In this document: one piece after another, positions 11,486 to 23,756 of the stretch
How the letters are laid out: every line of letters starts with the position of its first letter
How positions within the stretch are numbered: position 1 is the stretch's first letter
Origin: Scalesia atractyloides
Lineage: Eukaryota; Streptophyta; Magnoliopsida; Asterales; Asteraceae
DNA: 64,000 nucleotides
Reading direction: 5' to 3'
Assembly: GCA_947069175.1 (NCBI GenBank)
Contig: CAMTDV010000017.1
Span: 38,883,126-38,947,125 of the forward strand
The notes under the pieces: model-generated
What the model was told of the DNA's origin: nothing
Databases searched by the model: none
The model's input: only the letters and a program-made list of their open reading frames with translations
Position numbers and translations under genes: made by a program

Positions 11486-12082
11486 TAGACTAATCATGAG
11501 AGTTTAGGTTAGTTTATTTTGGTTTAGAGATTAGAGGATTTCAAATCCTATGATTCCGCTTGTTAAACTCAAATTGTGGCATTTTATGAGAAATTCTTCA
11601 AGACCCCAAGACGTGACTTGGTTGCAAACTCTTCTGTGTTACAAGTTACCCTTGGGATGTGATTTTCTCTTTAGCTGCAATAAATTCTCGATACGCCAAT
11701 TTGGGCTTCGTGATTGTAATGATCATAAAGCGTATAACCAGCAATCTAGTAAATAACAGTTTATGTTCTTCATCTCTGCACCCTTAGCATTTGAAAGTGA
11801 TTCCTTAATTGGGTATGCAACCCTTATGAGGAACGCTACCGCCTCAATAAGTCTGCGCCTTATGGTATATCTTAGATAGAGCGTATTCTCAGCAACGTTT
11901 AGACTCGAGCTCCACACCTATCACCTGATACTCCTAAAGAACGGTCTGATCTTAATATTCGAGTTCCTAATACTATTACTAATCGAACTAATATTGTTAC
12001 ACCTATGGAAAACCCTACAATTAATCATGCTCCAGCAGTTTCCACCTAATTTCGGGACGAAATTCACAAAAGTAGGGGAGAC
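11486..12082 (+). other. T2 3' untranslated part and polypurine tract
   Basis: No credible gene. Near the end, 11930-12047 reads as short Pro/Thr/Asn-rich codons that may be a last trace of a polyprotein C-terminus. It is followed by TTTCGGGACGAAATTC and the purine run AAAGTAGGGGAGAC before the right LTR, the same arrangement as in T1 and T3. Confidence 0.6.
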
Positions 12083-14832
12083 TGTAACATCCATCAAGAA
12101 TAGATAAGCGAAACCCGACCCGTCTTAACAATCAGATCCAAAAGATAATTAGTAAAGAATGCAAATCTATTTTATATTTGATGACGTACACTAAAATCAA
12201 TTTAAGCTCGGTTATAAACATTTAAATTTATAAATGAACCCCCGTAATGGAACTTTTGTTCTCAATGTATTTTCATTTATTATTTATAATATTGGGTTAT
12301 ATGAAATAATTATTGTAGTTAGTTAATGGTGTTATAATATTTATTAAAAGTTCAACTAACCTAGTTAGTTATACAAGGATAATAAACAAACTAGGTTAGG
12401 AAATCAAGTTAAAAGCTTCAAAGACCAGTTCTGAAACTATTTGAAACTTAGTAATAACAAGAATAAAATGTAAATAAAAACAGAAGTTCGAGGACTCGAA
12501 CATGCGACCTAAACTGGTCTGATCACTTAGCGTGTCACCCAAACCAACTTTAACTAAAAGAAAATAATAAAAGGGTACTGCAGGGGAAGGGATTCGGACC
12601 CTGATTCCCTTATACAGCAACCAAGACGCATAACCATTACACCATATGTTGTGTTTGTATTATGTCATGACGATTAAAATTTAAAATGTAACACTGAAAC
12701 CGAATCAGCCTCCATTCATCTTCTTCCTTACCCGTGCGACCTTTCACCACACCAAACCCGACTTCCGATTCGTGAATAGGTAACGATTCACCTTCAGTTT
12801 GATTCCATTCCACTCACATACGTGGAGAAACGGATTTCCATCCTTTACTCGCTTCATTTAACTCGCATTTTGTGAAATTAAAGATCCATAATCAACTTCA
12901 TATTCTCCATTAAAGAGCATCACGAACACAAAATTGGTTTGGCAAATTCAGTAACCTCAAGACTCAAAACTTATACTATTTATTTCTTTGATCAAACCAA
13001 GAAAAACCCTACTAGAATTTCTTCATTTCTTCAACTGCACCTCGCGAATTTGATCGAGGAACATTCTAGGGCTCCAAACTTCACGCTACGATATCTCCTT
13101 CAATTCTTATTCTTGTCAAGTAATTCGAAAGCCTAATATTGTTTATTTTTCTTTCTCTACAAAAGCCCTCTATCAATTTAGTGTTAGAAGGCTGATTGTA
13201 TCCAAAATTCATTTTAGTTGAAATTAGGGTTATTCGTTCATAAATTTGGGGCTTTTTTAGGTTTATACTTGTGTTTTGATCAAATTGAGGGTAGAGCACT
13301 GTTATTTATCATGTTATAATGTGTGGGTAATTTGGAGATTTTTTTGGTGAATTATTCATGTTTTATTTAATTTCTAAATCAATTAAAAATTCCTAATAAT
13401 CATAAATAAATTTTCCAAATATTTTTACTAAATAGTTCAGGTCACAAGATCCTTATAAAAAGTTTTATGGAAAATTTTCCTTAATTTTTGGGAATTCAAG
13501 AATATAATTTGGATTTATACATGTGTTAATTATTCAAAATAAAATACACATTTATCACAAATAAATTCTATAAATATTTTTACTGATTTTTTTATTATGT
13601 AATGGTCTTGACACTTTTATATAGTTAATCTATAATTTTAGATAATTATCTTGTCAAAGGACTTATGGAGTTTCTTTTGAATAAATAAACCTTTATAAAT
13701 ATGTTATTGTAAATAAATAAATACAAAGAGTATGGGATAAAAGGTTAAATCTAATTTATAAAGTTAGTAGATGAATTCAATGAAGTTGATTAACTTTTAG
13801 CATATACAAAATATTGTAATCCATTAAATTGGTATACATAAGAACCGATCATGTTTAACAATTCTAGAAAAATATATATTTATATATATACATGGTGATT
13901 TGGGAATTATGCTAAATAATAACTTTATATATTTTAAGTCCTCAAATAGGAGAACCTAATTTCCTAAAATTACTGTCCATTTTTTAGGAATTCGCTTATT
14001 CATTATAGGGTGATTATCATTGTAGATATTATTCAACTCTTTCGTGCGGTAATTCTTGTGGACGTTTCTTCGCAACCTGTGAGTAATTTCTCTCAAATTC
14101 CCATTTTTAAATTTTACAAATTTTGGGGCACATCATGTTATTTTAATCTATGATTTATTTCTATTGTTTTTACATGCTAAAATCAATGTGTTGATATCTA
14201 GATGTTCATATGTTTGATCAGTTTAACTTATATGCTATGTCAAGTCTATTGCATGCTATTGTATCTAGTGGATCCACCACTGACTAGGTTCCCCACGGGG
14301 ATGGGTTATAGCCTAGTATCGCCAATAGTATTAGACTCGCTCTCCGGGGCTTGAGCCTAATGCACGCTATTGTCGTTGTGTGCTATTTTGGTCTTGGTGT
14401 GTTTTATTATTTTGTTATGTGTCCTTCTTGGTACATGTGTATTGTTAGTTATATTAGTGACATGTGATAATCTCTATATTAACCTTGTGAGCATGTTGAA
14501 GCATAATTTTCTTTAAAATAAAAACTAACCATTTTCTACAAAATAAGAAATTGCTCACCAGCATGATTGTTGACCCAAAAAATATATTTTTCTAACGTGG
14601 TGCAGGAGCAAGGTTGATAAGCAAGTAAAGATGACACATAGCATGGGCCTTAGGAAAATAATCGGAAAACTTTGTTATGTTTATTTTGGACCATTTTATG
14701 TACAACTAGTGATTGATATGTGTTATCTGACTATTTAATTCAATGGCTTTAAATATTAAACTTATAATAGTGTCATGAGCTGTGGGCCATCAGTCTGCCC
14801 CGTATCATTCCGTTGCGGGTCCGGGTGTGACA
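12083..14832 (+). repeat. 3' LTR of T2
   Basis: It begins TGTAACATCCATCAAG and ends CGGGTCCGGGTGTGACA, matching the 5' LTR. It is about 80 bases shorter through small deletions, one of which removes much of tRNA-like module 1. The copia frame of C1 resumes directly after it. Confidence 0.9.
12575..12652 (-). other. tRNA-like module 2 in the T2 3' LTR (best copy)
   Basis: The minus strand has ATGGTGTAATGGTTATGCG as A-box D arm and AGGGTCCGAATCCCT as T arm with a B box. Both internal Pol III promoter boxes are therefore present, although acceptor pairing is unclear. Confidence 0.55.
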
Positions 14833-16223
14833 GCTCAACACAAGTAGAGGGGGAAGAGCAAATTTTAGAACCTACATCACAAGCTCAACCCACTGCTACT
14901 GAACCCACTGCTACTGAACCCACTACTCCTAGTGATCAAAGCCCTACAACCAGTGCTTTGAAACCCACACCAGCAATTTCCAAAAAGAAACCAAATAAAA
15001 AATCCAAAATGTCCACCAAACCTAAAAATGTTCCTCTGGAAGATGAAATCCCTGAGGTTAACCCCGTGACAACACAAAAGTCACCTGAAAACACTTCTGC
15101 TACTTCTTCACAGTAGATGATAGAAAGATCTTAACCTGGTTACCAAACTCCTCATTCATCCTCACAAAAGGATAAGGTTGTAAACACAGGGACACCAAAT
15201 TATGAAGCTCTAGATCCACTTGGCTCTATCTTCCGTAGCCCGTCTCCCAGGGCATTGTCTCTTTCTTCTCCACAACCTTCTCCCATATCATTACTACCCA
15301 TAATTTTGCCTTTGTTGAATGCAATTGATTTGGAACAGACACTAACCAGTTCTTCTCACCAACCTATCACTGAGAATTTACTTCTGAATGTGACTAGGTC
15401 TGATTCTTTAATCCTTGCTAACCCATCAACAAGTGAAGAGACTACATCCCTTGGGTTACAAGTAACCCTTGGTGATAGTTCAACAAGAGCAGCTACTACA
15501 ATTGCAAAACTCCCCAGTTTTCAATTAGACAGTGGTTACATGTATAAGACTCTGTTGAAGGCAACAACTGCTGAGGCTACCAAGGTATCCTCTGATAAAG
15601 TTGGAAGTCCCCAGTACCAAGACAAAGGGGCATCTGTGTTTGAAGCAAGTTTTGAAACCTCTGCTCATGATATCACAAATAAAACTACCACAAGTGGTAG
15701 GAGTTCAGATGATCCTATTAAATTAGGTGATGAGCTAAAATACAAGGATTTGACGGAGAGAGTTACTAAAATTGAAAACTCTGTGGATGAAATCAAGAAT
15801 AGGATGAAGCAGATGTTAGAACACTCCAAAAGTCAATCCACTGTTATACCCATTGCTGAGCTATGGCAACTCATGTATCCTCTGCTTCAACAACAAAGAC
15901 AACACGCTGACATCCAACATGAACACCACATGCAACAGTTCAGACATTTGGTTGATGAAAGGTACAATGACACAATTGCAGATATCAAGGCTATAAAAGC
16001 TCACCTCCTCCAAAACACTGGCACATCTCCTCCCACTGTGATTCTGTTTAACACAGATGATGCCAAAAAGGGGGAGAAATTTAATGAAAGAAATGTGTTA
16101 AGGCTCAAAATAGATCCATCTTCAAGACCAACAGTGGATATCCCAAGGCCAGTGGAACCAAGAAAATTGATGAAACTCAGAACATATTGGCTAGGGAAAA
16201 GGAGAAAAACAAGCAGAGGGTAA
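14833..16223 (+). pseudogene. C1: middle of the env-like ORF
   Basis: The frame continues the C1 3' ORF after T2. It is low-complexity: repeats of TATEPT near residue 30 of the first piece, a Lys-rich KKKPNKKSKMSTKPK stretch, then Ser/Thr/Pro-rich text. The segment around 15735-15840 (LTERVTKIENSVDEIKNRMK) has clear heptads and is likely coiled coil, and another His/Gln-rich helix follows (LLQQQRQHADIQHEHHMQQF). A TAG at 15114 splits two open pieces (14775-15116 and 15255-16223); the first reads back into the LTR by chance. Such coiled coils are seen in env-like ORFs of SIRE-like elements. Function unknown. Confidence 0.65.
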
Positions 16224-16226
16224 GAG

Positions 16227-17952
16227 ATGAGAGCAGAGCTTTGGTTGAACAAAAGATTGCTCAACAAAAGGAAAAAGAAGAGGTTGGTACTTCTAGAGCA
16301 AAAGAAGAGAGCTGTTAGAAAAACAAGACAACCAACATCCACACCTTCTAAAACCAAGAATGTTGCAAATCCAATCACAACCTCTTCTCCTACAAAATCT
16401 CAATCTCCACCAACTACAACAACACCCATCACTACCACAACCACAACAAAGGTTATAACTCCTGTTGTGTCAACAATTGTTGATGCAGCAGTGGTTACAA
16501 CTAAAGTAAACCTAACCACTGCCATTATCACATTTCCTACTACTGCTCAACCAATAGCCACACCCATTAGAATTCCCAACCAACCACCATCACCCAAACT
16601 AAGATTCAAGAGAAGGAAGAGCTCACAGGTCATAATTGATGATAATATCATTCCTTCACCACTTCCATTGTCTTCACAACCTTTGACCTCAACAACAGCT
16701 GTCACTCTTCCAACATCTTCTCAAACCACTGCAACGAAAGTACTGTCTCTCACCACACAATTTCCATTGGATCTACCAGTTGTTACAGAAGAAATCAAGT
16801 CCTTCTTTTCTGAGGAAGATCCAGACAAAAGGGATTTCCCATCTTTGAAGGATATCCTAAACCAAGGAACCTAGATGAATATCTGCAATTAAAAGCTAAA
16901 CAAGCAGAGGATATCACCAAGAAAGATACAAAGGGAAGACCAAACAGAGAAGTACAAACTTACATGCAGTACCAGCTAAGCAAAGTCAGAAAGTTAGAAG
17001 ACTTTTCAAAAGACTTGTGCAAAAAGCTGTTAGAAAGAGAAGATGAGAGCTTGAAGAAAGATTATAGTGCGCACATCATGTAGAACAAACAATACAAGGC
17101 TACCAGAGCACAATTCAAAAACTGGACTGTGAGTGAGCTAAGAGAAGAAATTGAAAGAATTCAAGAGATGTTGAAATATCCTCTTAAAAAGCCCACTCCT
17201 CCGGTTGGAACAAGTATAAGAAAAATGTGCCTGACAGAGCTTTGAAGCTCAAAAGAATGAAGGAAGAGTTGATAGTTGCTAATTATGGGTCAAAGAATCA
17301 GATTACAAGATGGGAAGAGGTTAAAGTGGTTGATACATACAAAAGGCTTGAAGAAAGAAGAAAAACAGATCCTTCATTGCCAAAGAAGTCTGATTACACA
17401 ACAGAGGTTACAACTTATCAGACCCAACCTACTCAAAAGTCATCTGCAACATCTGCTCATTCCATCCTAGCCTTAAATCAAAGAAAAAGGCAGAGAGATG
17501 TCAAAAGAAGATGAGAGAAGATATGAGTTGGATCTCATTAAGCAAGGAATTAAGGATCAAGTTTAATTCCACACTGATGATGCAAGTGATATGTTAAGAG
17601 AAACCTTATCAAAGATTGCACATCAACTCCCTCTATCCCTCTCAACGATAATAAGCCATCCTAGAAAGTCTTCTGATCCAAAAATTCTAAAGTGGAAGGT
17701 CAACAAAGACACCCACGAATTGACTCTGCTCAAATCAAATGGCAAAGCTACCAAGATGAAAATAGAGGATGCATATGGGTTTCGTGTAGAAGACCTCCAA
17801 GACTTGATGAACCTGGAGCTTGAAAAGGATATGGATGATATAGAGTCTCTTAACTTTGAACTTCTGTTCAAAGGACAAATAAGAGAACTCCTGTTGAGAA
17901 ATAAAGATAAAAAAAATAAATGTTTTTGGCATCATCTGTTCCAGTGGGAGAT
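16227..17952 (+). pseudogene. C1: C-terminal part of the env-like ORF
   Basis: Consecutive broken frames (16227-16874, 17227-17514, 17591-17950) carry a strongly Thr/Pro-rich region (residues about 45-130 of the first piece), then charged helical segments including DKRDFPSLKDILNQGT, and a last conserved-looking stretch ending LELEKDMDDIESLNFELL. Stops and frame changes occur at 16221, 16872, 17082 and 17512. The ORF runs almost to the 3' LTR, as expected for the last gene of the element. I do not recognise a catalytic domain or a clear membrane segment. Confidence 0.6.
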
Positions 17953-18587
17953 TGTTGGGATTGAACCCTTTCAAAAGGAACAGCTGATACAAAAGCCAAA
18001 ATTACATCACCTATTTAATCCTGATAACAGAGGTTACAAGCTATGTTCAATAAACTCTGCTTTGCCTAAAGCTCTGCCTTCTATCATCTGTTGTGCTAAA
18101 CGACAAAGTTCAAAGGTCTGCCAGAAGACAAAGCAGTGGATAGTGATAAGTGTTTAGTTATAATAGTTTTATATTCAATGTAACAGTGCTTGGCACTGAT
18201 CAGAGTTCAGGCATAGTAGTGCTTAGAGTTAGTTTTATTTGTTACCTGTCACTATCAACCCTGACGTCATCAAAGATGCTCAGAGGTTAGAAGTATTAGT
18301 ATAAATATTCGATCAGCTGTACTGTTTTATTCATCTATTGAAAAGATCATTCACCTATCATCTTCTCTGCATTTATGTACTATTCAGACGTTTCTTATTG
18401 GGCTAAGGGGGATTTTGTGATTCACATGCAAAAACTATAAAGTTTGAGAGCATGATGATCAAAACAAACGACCATTAGTTGTGATAAAAGTTTTCCATCT
18501 ATTTCCGCTGCATTTAACTTAGATTTCTACTTTCATTTTCCATATTTGAAACAAAAATCAAAACTAATTCAAACTTAGATCCTAACA
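17953..18587 (+). repeat. 3' LTR of C1
   Basis: The start TGTTGGGATT follows a purine run CAGTGGGAGAT, and the end GATCCTAACA is its near-perfect inverted complement. The 635-base length fits copia LTRs. A TATA-like AGTATAAATATTC lies near 18297. Sequence after it belongs to T3, so C1 is inserted in T3. Confidence 0.82.
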
Positions 18588-19616
18588 ATACTTACATTGT
18601 TTATGATAATCCATGCTTAGTGTATGATGCATACTACCAGTTTGGTTAGTGTGAAACATAAATTAACATTTGTACTAGAATAAAATACCTGCTACTAATT
18701 TTGTTGTATGCAAAACAAGTAGTGTTATCATTGCTAGTATGAAACACTTCTGATTCAATAGATGTTGTGTCATGGCGATGCTGATTTGATTTAGATGTTG
18801 CTTCGACCTTATTATTTATTTTCCCTCACTTAACACAAGATGAGCTATGTGGACCATAGGACGAAACAAATAATTATGGGTGCATACTTAATTATGAGGT
18901 TCAATGCATGAGAATCATAGTAAGCCTTGTTAAGATAGTGGCATAAAATCTAGAGTGATTAGGTAACGGGAAGGGTATGATGCAATAAGAACACGATGGA
19001 TACGCCAATCGTACTTCCTATATATAAGTGTTCTTATCGTGTTATTATTCAGAATGTTACCAGGATCACTTAAGGATTTTATTTTATCTTTGACCATTAT
19101 GTGATTATGTGATTATCTATTATTTGTTTATTGAATGCACTGACCAAGACGAGTACATTCATTAACTCTTTACGAGCCGACCAGGAGTATATTATGGTGT
19201 TAAAGGTGACGATCTTGATGCCATAGGTATGTTGAGCCATCTCCTCTGCATGAGATGCTCATGGTACATGGGATGTACCTCGTGAGACGTTAGAAACCGT
19301 GTACGTATGGCTAGGCTTGAATGTACACCCCTTTGTGCTTAGGATTTAAGCTAAAGGCTTAGTATTACATAGTGCCATGCAAAACGATTTTTATACACAC
19401 AATGACGCTTTTTAGATTCATAAGTTCTAAAGGTTTGAATACCTTGAGATGCTTCAAATATCCCTTTACACGCTTTGAATCCCCCAAAATTTCCAACACC
19501 AAATGATGCTCCGCATCTTTGGAATCTCGATCTTTGTTATCTTTCAATTATTCCGAATACACTCTATTGTCTCCTTCGAATAAATTTCGGGACGAAATTT
19601 CTAAAGTAGGGGAGAC
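18588..19616 (+). mobile_element. T3: 3' internal end of a Ty3-type element
   Basis: No protein frame is recognisable. The segment holds one copy of the hairpin (18955-19069). It ends with TTTCGGGACGAAATTT and the polypurine run AAAGTAGGGGAGAC, as T1 and T2 do. Its left part must lie beyond C1, outside the window. Confidence 0.7.
18955..19069 (+). repeat. Hairpin copy 5 (T3 internal), with outer stem
   Basis: Inner arms ATAAGAACAC and GTGTTCTTAT pair perfectly. Outer arms GTGATTAGGTAAC (18955-18967) and GTTACCAGGATCAC (19056-19069) also pair apart from a small bulge. The apical part keeps GGATACGCC, GTACTTCC and TATATATAAG, and here ACGAT and ATCGT can form an extra inner stem. It lies about 550 bases upstream of the 3' LTR. 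Confidence 0.75.
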
Positions 19617-21734
19617 TGTAACCCTTGTGCAAAATTTCGGGCTTTCAAAAACTTTATCTTTTGGAAGTAAATCACTAACTGATACTTAAACATAACTTGT
19701 TTAATGTAATGTACACAGCGGGACGAGGACATAAGCTACACATACCCTAAATACCCTTTACATAACTTAGAAATAAGTTTTTAGGGTTTAGGAATGACGA
19801 AACCATGTTTATACAAGTTCAGGGTCTATATTACAACAACTGCAAAAGTCTGCCAATTCAAGTATTTCTAATACGGACCTTGAGTAGACATCCAAATTGT
19901 AATCAATAAAATCTTGTATTTTATTGAAGAGATTGCAAAAACATCAATCATTGCGCAATTTCGATCATTTTCGTGTTCGTTAAAGCGTTTTACGCATTTT
20001 AGCAAAACACGTAATTGTACAACCAAACGAACTGACATCCATGACATTTTCGAACAAAAACTAAGTTACATATGCCTTAACGCCTTTATAGAGCCTAAAA
20101 ATTAGGTTAACGGGTGTTAAAAGTGACGAAACGCAACGAAAACAAGGGCCATACGGTCCATAAGCAGGTTCCAGACAGCAAAATTGCAGCTGGCAGCTTC
20201 CTGCTCCTTCCTTGGCCTCCAAGTCCGCGTTTTTGCCACCATTTCAACTCTTTGGACAAGTGTGATGACACTAATCAGTTCCTTGATGACTCATGGACAC
20301 TTGGCTTGATCTTGTGAGCTCATTCACACTATAAATAGCAAAGAGTTCTTCACTTCCAATTTGCTCATTTCTCATTTCTTCCTCCTATCTTCCTGGAGCT
20401 TGTTTCCAGCTTTTGGAGACATCCTACTGAATTCTTATAGTGTTCCCAGCATAAGTAAATATTCTCGCTTAGTCTATTTCATTTCCTTAGTTGTTTTTGA
20501 GCTAAAAGTCAAACAGTTTGACTTTCTGTTTGACTTATGGTTCTGACCTTAATTGGTCAAGTCAAAGTTTAATTGAACTTTGCAACATAATCGTAATCAT
20601 GAAGGTTATGATCCCTTGCGATTGCACCTTTTGATTACCACGTTTACTAGTCGAAGTGACGAATCAAAGTTTCGGTCAAAAATGCGCATTTTGTGCATTT
20701 TACGACAAAACTATTTTCAGGTATCAAAACATCAAGTTTTGATACCAAATCATTTTATAACTAAGTTAGACATATTTTGACATGTCTAACTCGTCACTTC
20801 TAGTTTGGTGCTTATTTAGGGTCATAAGTCGAGCGGTCTTGACCGACTTTCGAATCCGACCCGTTTGGTCAATCTTAGGATCCGAACAAACACATATTTG
20901 TGACCATAGTTATATAGGGAATAACCCTCTGAGGTTATACGTTATGGTCATGTCGTTTAGTTAGTGTTATGATAAGTCGATTGTTATATACCTAAAAATG
21001 ACCAAAATGTCCTTTTTGCGCATAAATCCATCATAAACATAAGTAACCAACTTTTTGACATATAAACTAATGTTGCAACTTTATTAAAACTTATTTTGGC
21101 ATATAAGACTTATCATAGGACTAGTTTGACCATCCGAATGCATTTTTTACACAAATGACACGTTAAAGTAGCAAAAACTACCTTAACGGGTCATAACGGG
21201 TCAAAAGCACTGAGGATTCATTCCAAATCAGAATGTTAAGTTTGTTAAACCATATCATATGAGTTCCAACATTCGTTTGGTTTATAAGACTTCATTCTAC
21301 CCGATCTCCCGTTTTCAAGTTTCGACACACTAATATGTAGTTACCCGATACACTAGGAACCACTTCAACACTTGAACTCTTGATCCTTTGTGCTTTGAGT
21401 AATCATTTGAACAAGACCTATATGCAATCCTAAGTGAGTACATAGTCCCCTATTTTACGTTTTTCAAATGTTTTTGGGTGATTCATATGTGTAATCAATC
21501 TTTCTCAAATGTATGGCATATATGTGTTTACTAAGTACTTTTTGTGTATTATCCCTATTATGCAAAACACGACGATCGTGAACACGAACCATATCCTTGT
21601 AGGATCTTTCTATCTTTATAGTTAGATTCTCGAAGGGTATTTGAAGTACAGTCGTAAATCTTCCTATCTTCATAGTGAGATTTCTAAGAAGTGCTTTACA
21701 CGACGATGGTTATTATTTATGTGTAGAGATTGTT

Positions 21735-21852
21735 GGTGATTTAGATAACGAAACTAGAGTAATACAATAAGGACATGGTGGATACGCCGCTGGTACTTCA
21801 TATATATAAGTGTGCTTATTGTATTACCCTTCGTGGCCTTATCCGGATCACC
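21735..21852 (+). repeat. Hairpin copy 6 (inside the T3 LTR)
   Basis: Inner arms GTAATACAATAAGGACA (21759-21775) and TGTGCTTATTGTATTAC (21811-21827) pair at 16 of 17 positions. Outer arms GGTGATTTAGATAA and TTATCCGGATCACC pair with wobbles. The apical GGATACGCCGCTGGTACTT is identical to the canonical form, although the arms are unlike those of T2. Confidence 0.78.
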
Positions 21853-21950
21853 ATTAGAATTTAGGACTTTATAATTCAATGATTCAATGTGACTAAACCA
21901 AATTATAGTTTGATATACTAAACCAAAGCATAGCTTGATATGCTACCAAA

Positions 21951-22335
21951 TCCTTAAAGCATCTATCTATCTTCATAGTTAGATTCTTGTAGGATGTTTG
22001 AAGTACTAAATTGATGTCCTTGATTGGATTCTTCGTGGTACTTTAATGCATATGTGATAAGACGATGCGACCAAACCAGATCCTTAAAGCATCTATCTAT
22101 CTTCATAGTTAGATTCTTGTAGATGTTTAAAGTACTAAATTGATGTCCTTGATTGGATTCTTCGTGTACCTTAATGCGTATGTGACAAGACAATGTGACA
22201 AGACGGTGTGACTAAACCAAATCCTTAAAGCATCTATCTATCTTCATAGTTAGATTCTTGTAGGATGTTTGAAGTACTAAATTGATGTCCTTGATTGAAT
22301 TCTTTGAGTACTTTAATGTGTATGTACAAGTTGAT
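21951..22335 (+). repeat. Three tandem units in the T3 LTR
   Basis: Units start at 21951, 22081 and 22222 with TCCTTAAAGCATCTATCTA and continue through TTAGATTCTTGTAG and ACTAAATTGATGTCC. They lie between hairpin copies 6 and 7. Related half-units occur near 21600 and 22540. Confidence 0.8.
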
Positions 22336-22378
22336 GACCAAGTTGATGATTATGTGTTCTATGATTAGTTGTTATTTA

Positions 22379-22477
22379 GATAACGAAACGAGTGAAATAC
22401 CATAAGAACATGGTGGATATGCCGATGGTACTTCTTATATGTAAGTGTTCTTATTGTATTACCCTTGTAGCGTTATC
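22379..22477 (+). repeat. Hairpin copy 7 (inside the T3 LTR)
   Basis: Inner arms 22394-22410 and 22446-22462 pair at 15 of 17 positions, and GATAACG (22379) pairs with CGTTATC (22471). The apical part reads GGATATGCCGATGGTACTT then TTATATGTAAG, so it has drifted slightly. Confidence 0.7.
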
Positions 22478-23208
22478 CGAATTACTTTAGGATTATCTGT
22501 TCGATTGTTTCAAAGTTCAAATATCCAAATCCTGGTAGAATCCTATCATATTTTATATGTTAGATTCTTAGAAGGATATCAAAAGTATTATTATAAATCA
22601 TTGATTTGATTTCTAATAATACTCATACGAGTTATGACCGATTTCAATATTGTTGTTATTAATCCTTGATTGGATTTCTAATAACATACTCACAAGTTTT
22701 ACAACCGAATTCAATGTGATTGCAAAGATCAAAGACAATTTTCCAATGGCATAAAAATTACCTAGTATTAATCAAATTGCCATATACAAAACTCTTTTGT
22801 CACAAGTTTCACAAGCAAGATAATGTATTGCAATGCTAAACCTTTTCGCCATTCCTTGGCTTCATAGAGTCCATTTTCAATAGATGACTCTCGTAGTTGT
22901 CAAAGTATTGCAATACTAAACTTTTTGCCATTAACTTGGCCAACAAAACCTATGTACTCGCCAACATTCTTTGTTGATGTCTTTTTCACATATGTTTCAG
23001 GTTTCGCTTATTCAAGCATGCTACACATAGGAACGCATCTGGGCTTTAGAGTGCTTTAAACAAAAGACAATTACATGTATTCTTTGCTTTGTAAAACAAT
23101 GATTAACAATAATGAAACACTTTAGTACTAGTAATTGTGAGCAATTTGTAACGTGACTCCCCGATATTTCCGCCGCGTCTTGTTGTATTACGCGATTGGG
23201 GTGTTACA

Positions 23209-23756
23209 CATATGTCCTCCACCTTTTTGGTCAATGTGATTCCTCATTGCCACATTGTCAGAAATATTAACTTTACAATGAATGTTAATACAATAAGTGT
23301 CTTTATGGTTTGATAATAATATAACATTATCCGTAGTCTATTGGACCATGGGAATAAGGTTTCGGCATATACCTTCCACCTCATTGGTCAGTGTGATTCC
23401 TCATTGCCACCCTGCTTAGTTTATGATTGCCAATTATGTAGGCTTGCCATATGTTCTGGTCAAACCATTAGAAGATCTTGTTTGAAAATTTGAGTAGATC
23501 GATAAAGTTTGAATTAAAATCGAGACGATCGCTAGGAGAAGATGGAATGAACACATACAGTATTATTTCAGAATTATCATTTGAGATAGGGAATTCGATA
23601 CAAGTTCTCATAGGGGCTTTTAATAAATTACAATACTTCTCCACATAGGGACTTTTGTAAGGAAATTACTGACTTAGTCCACATATGGACTGTTGAAATT
23701 GAAATGCAATGAAACGTCCAACATGGACTTTTGGAACAAAAATAAATGACAAATCT
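23209..23756 (-). other. T4 3' untranslated remnant
   Basis: This lies downstream of the T4 ORF on the minus strand and has no coding frame. Two related blocks (23212-23262 and 23361-23408, sharing GTGATTCCTCATTGCCAC) form an imperfect direct repeat. The 3' LTR of T4 is absent because T3 begins here. Confidence 0.55.

Larger units (their letters stand above)
5636..14832 (+). mobile_element. T2: complete non-autonomous Ty3-type LTR retrotransposon without gag or pol
   Basis: Two long LTRs (5636-8468 and 12083-14832) flank 3.6 kb of internal DNA. A primer-binding site follows the left LTR and a polypurine tract precedes the right LTR. No gag, protease, RT or integrase frame is visible in the internal region, so this is a large retrotransposon derivative that would need enzymes from a relative. 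The LTR ends, polypurine context and leader block match Tekay-like elements in this window. The flanking pentamers (TCGCT and GCTCA) do not match, so no target duplication is visible. Confidence 0.85.
19617..23208 (+). repeat. 3' LTR of T3
   Basis: It begins TGTAACCCTTGTGC after the polypurine tract and ends GATTGGGGTGTTACA. At about 3.6 kb it is the longest LTR in the window, partly because of internal repeats: three units of 130-141 bases from 21951 and two copies of the hairpin. No coding frame is credible. Confidence 0.82.
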
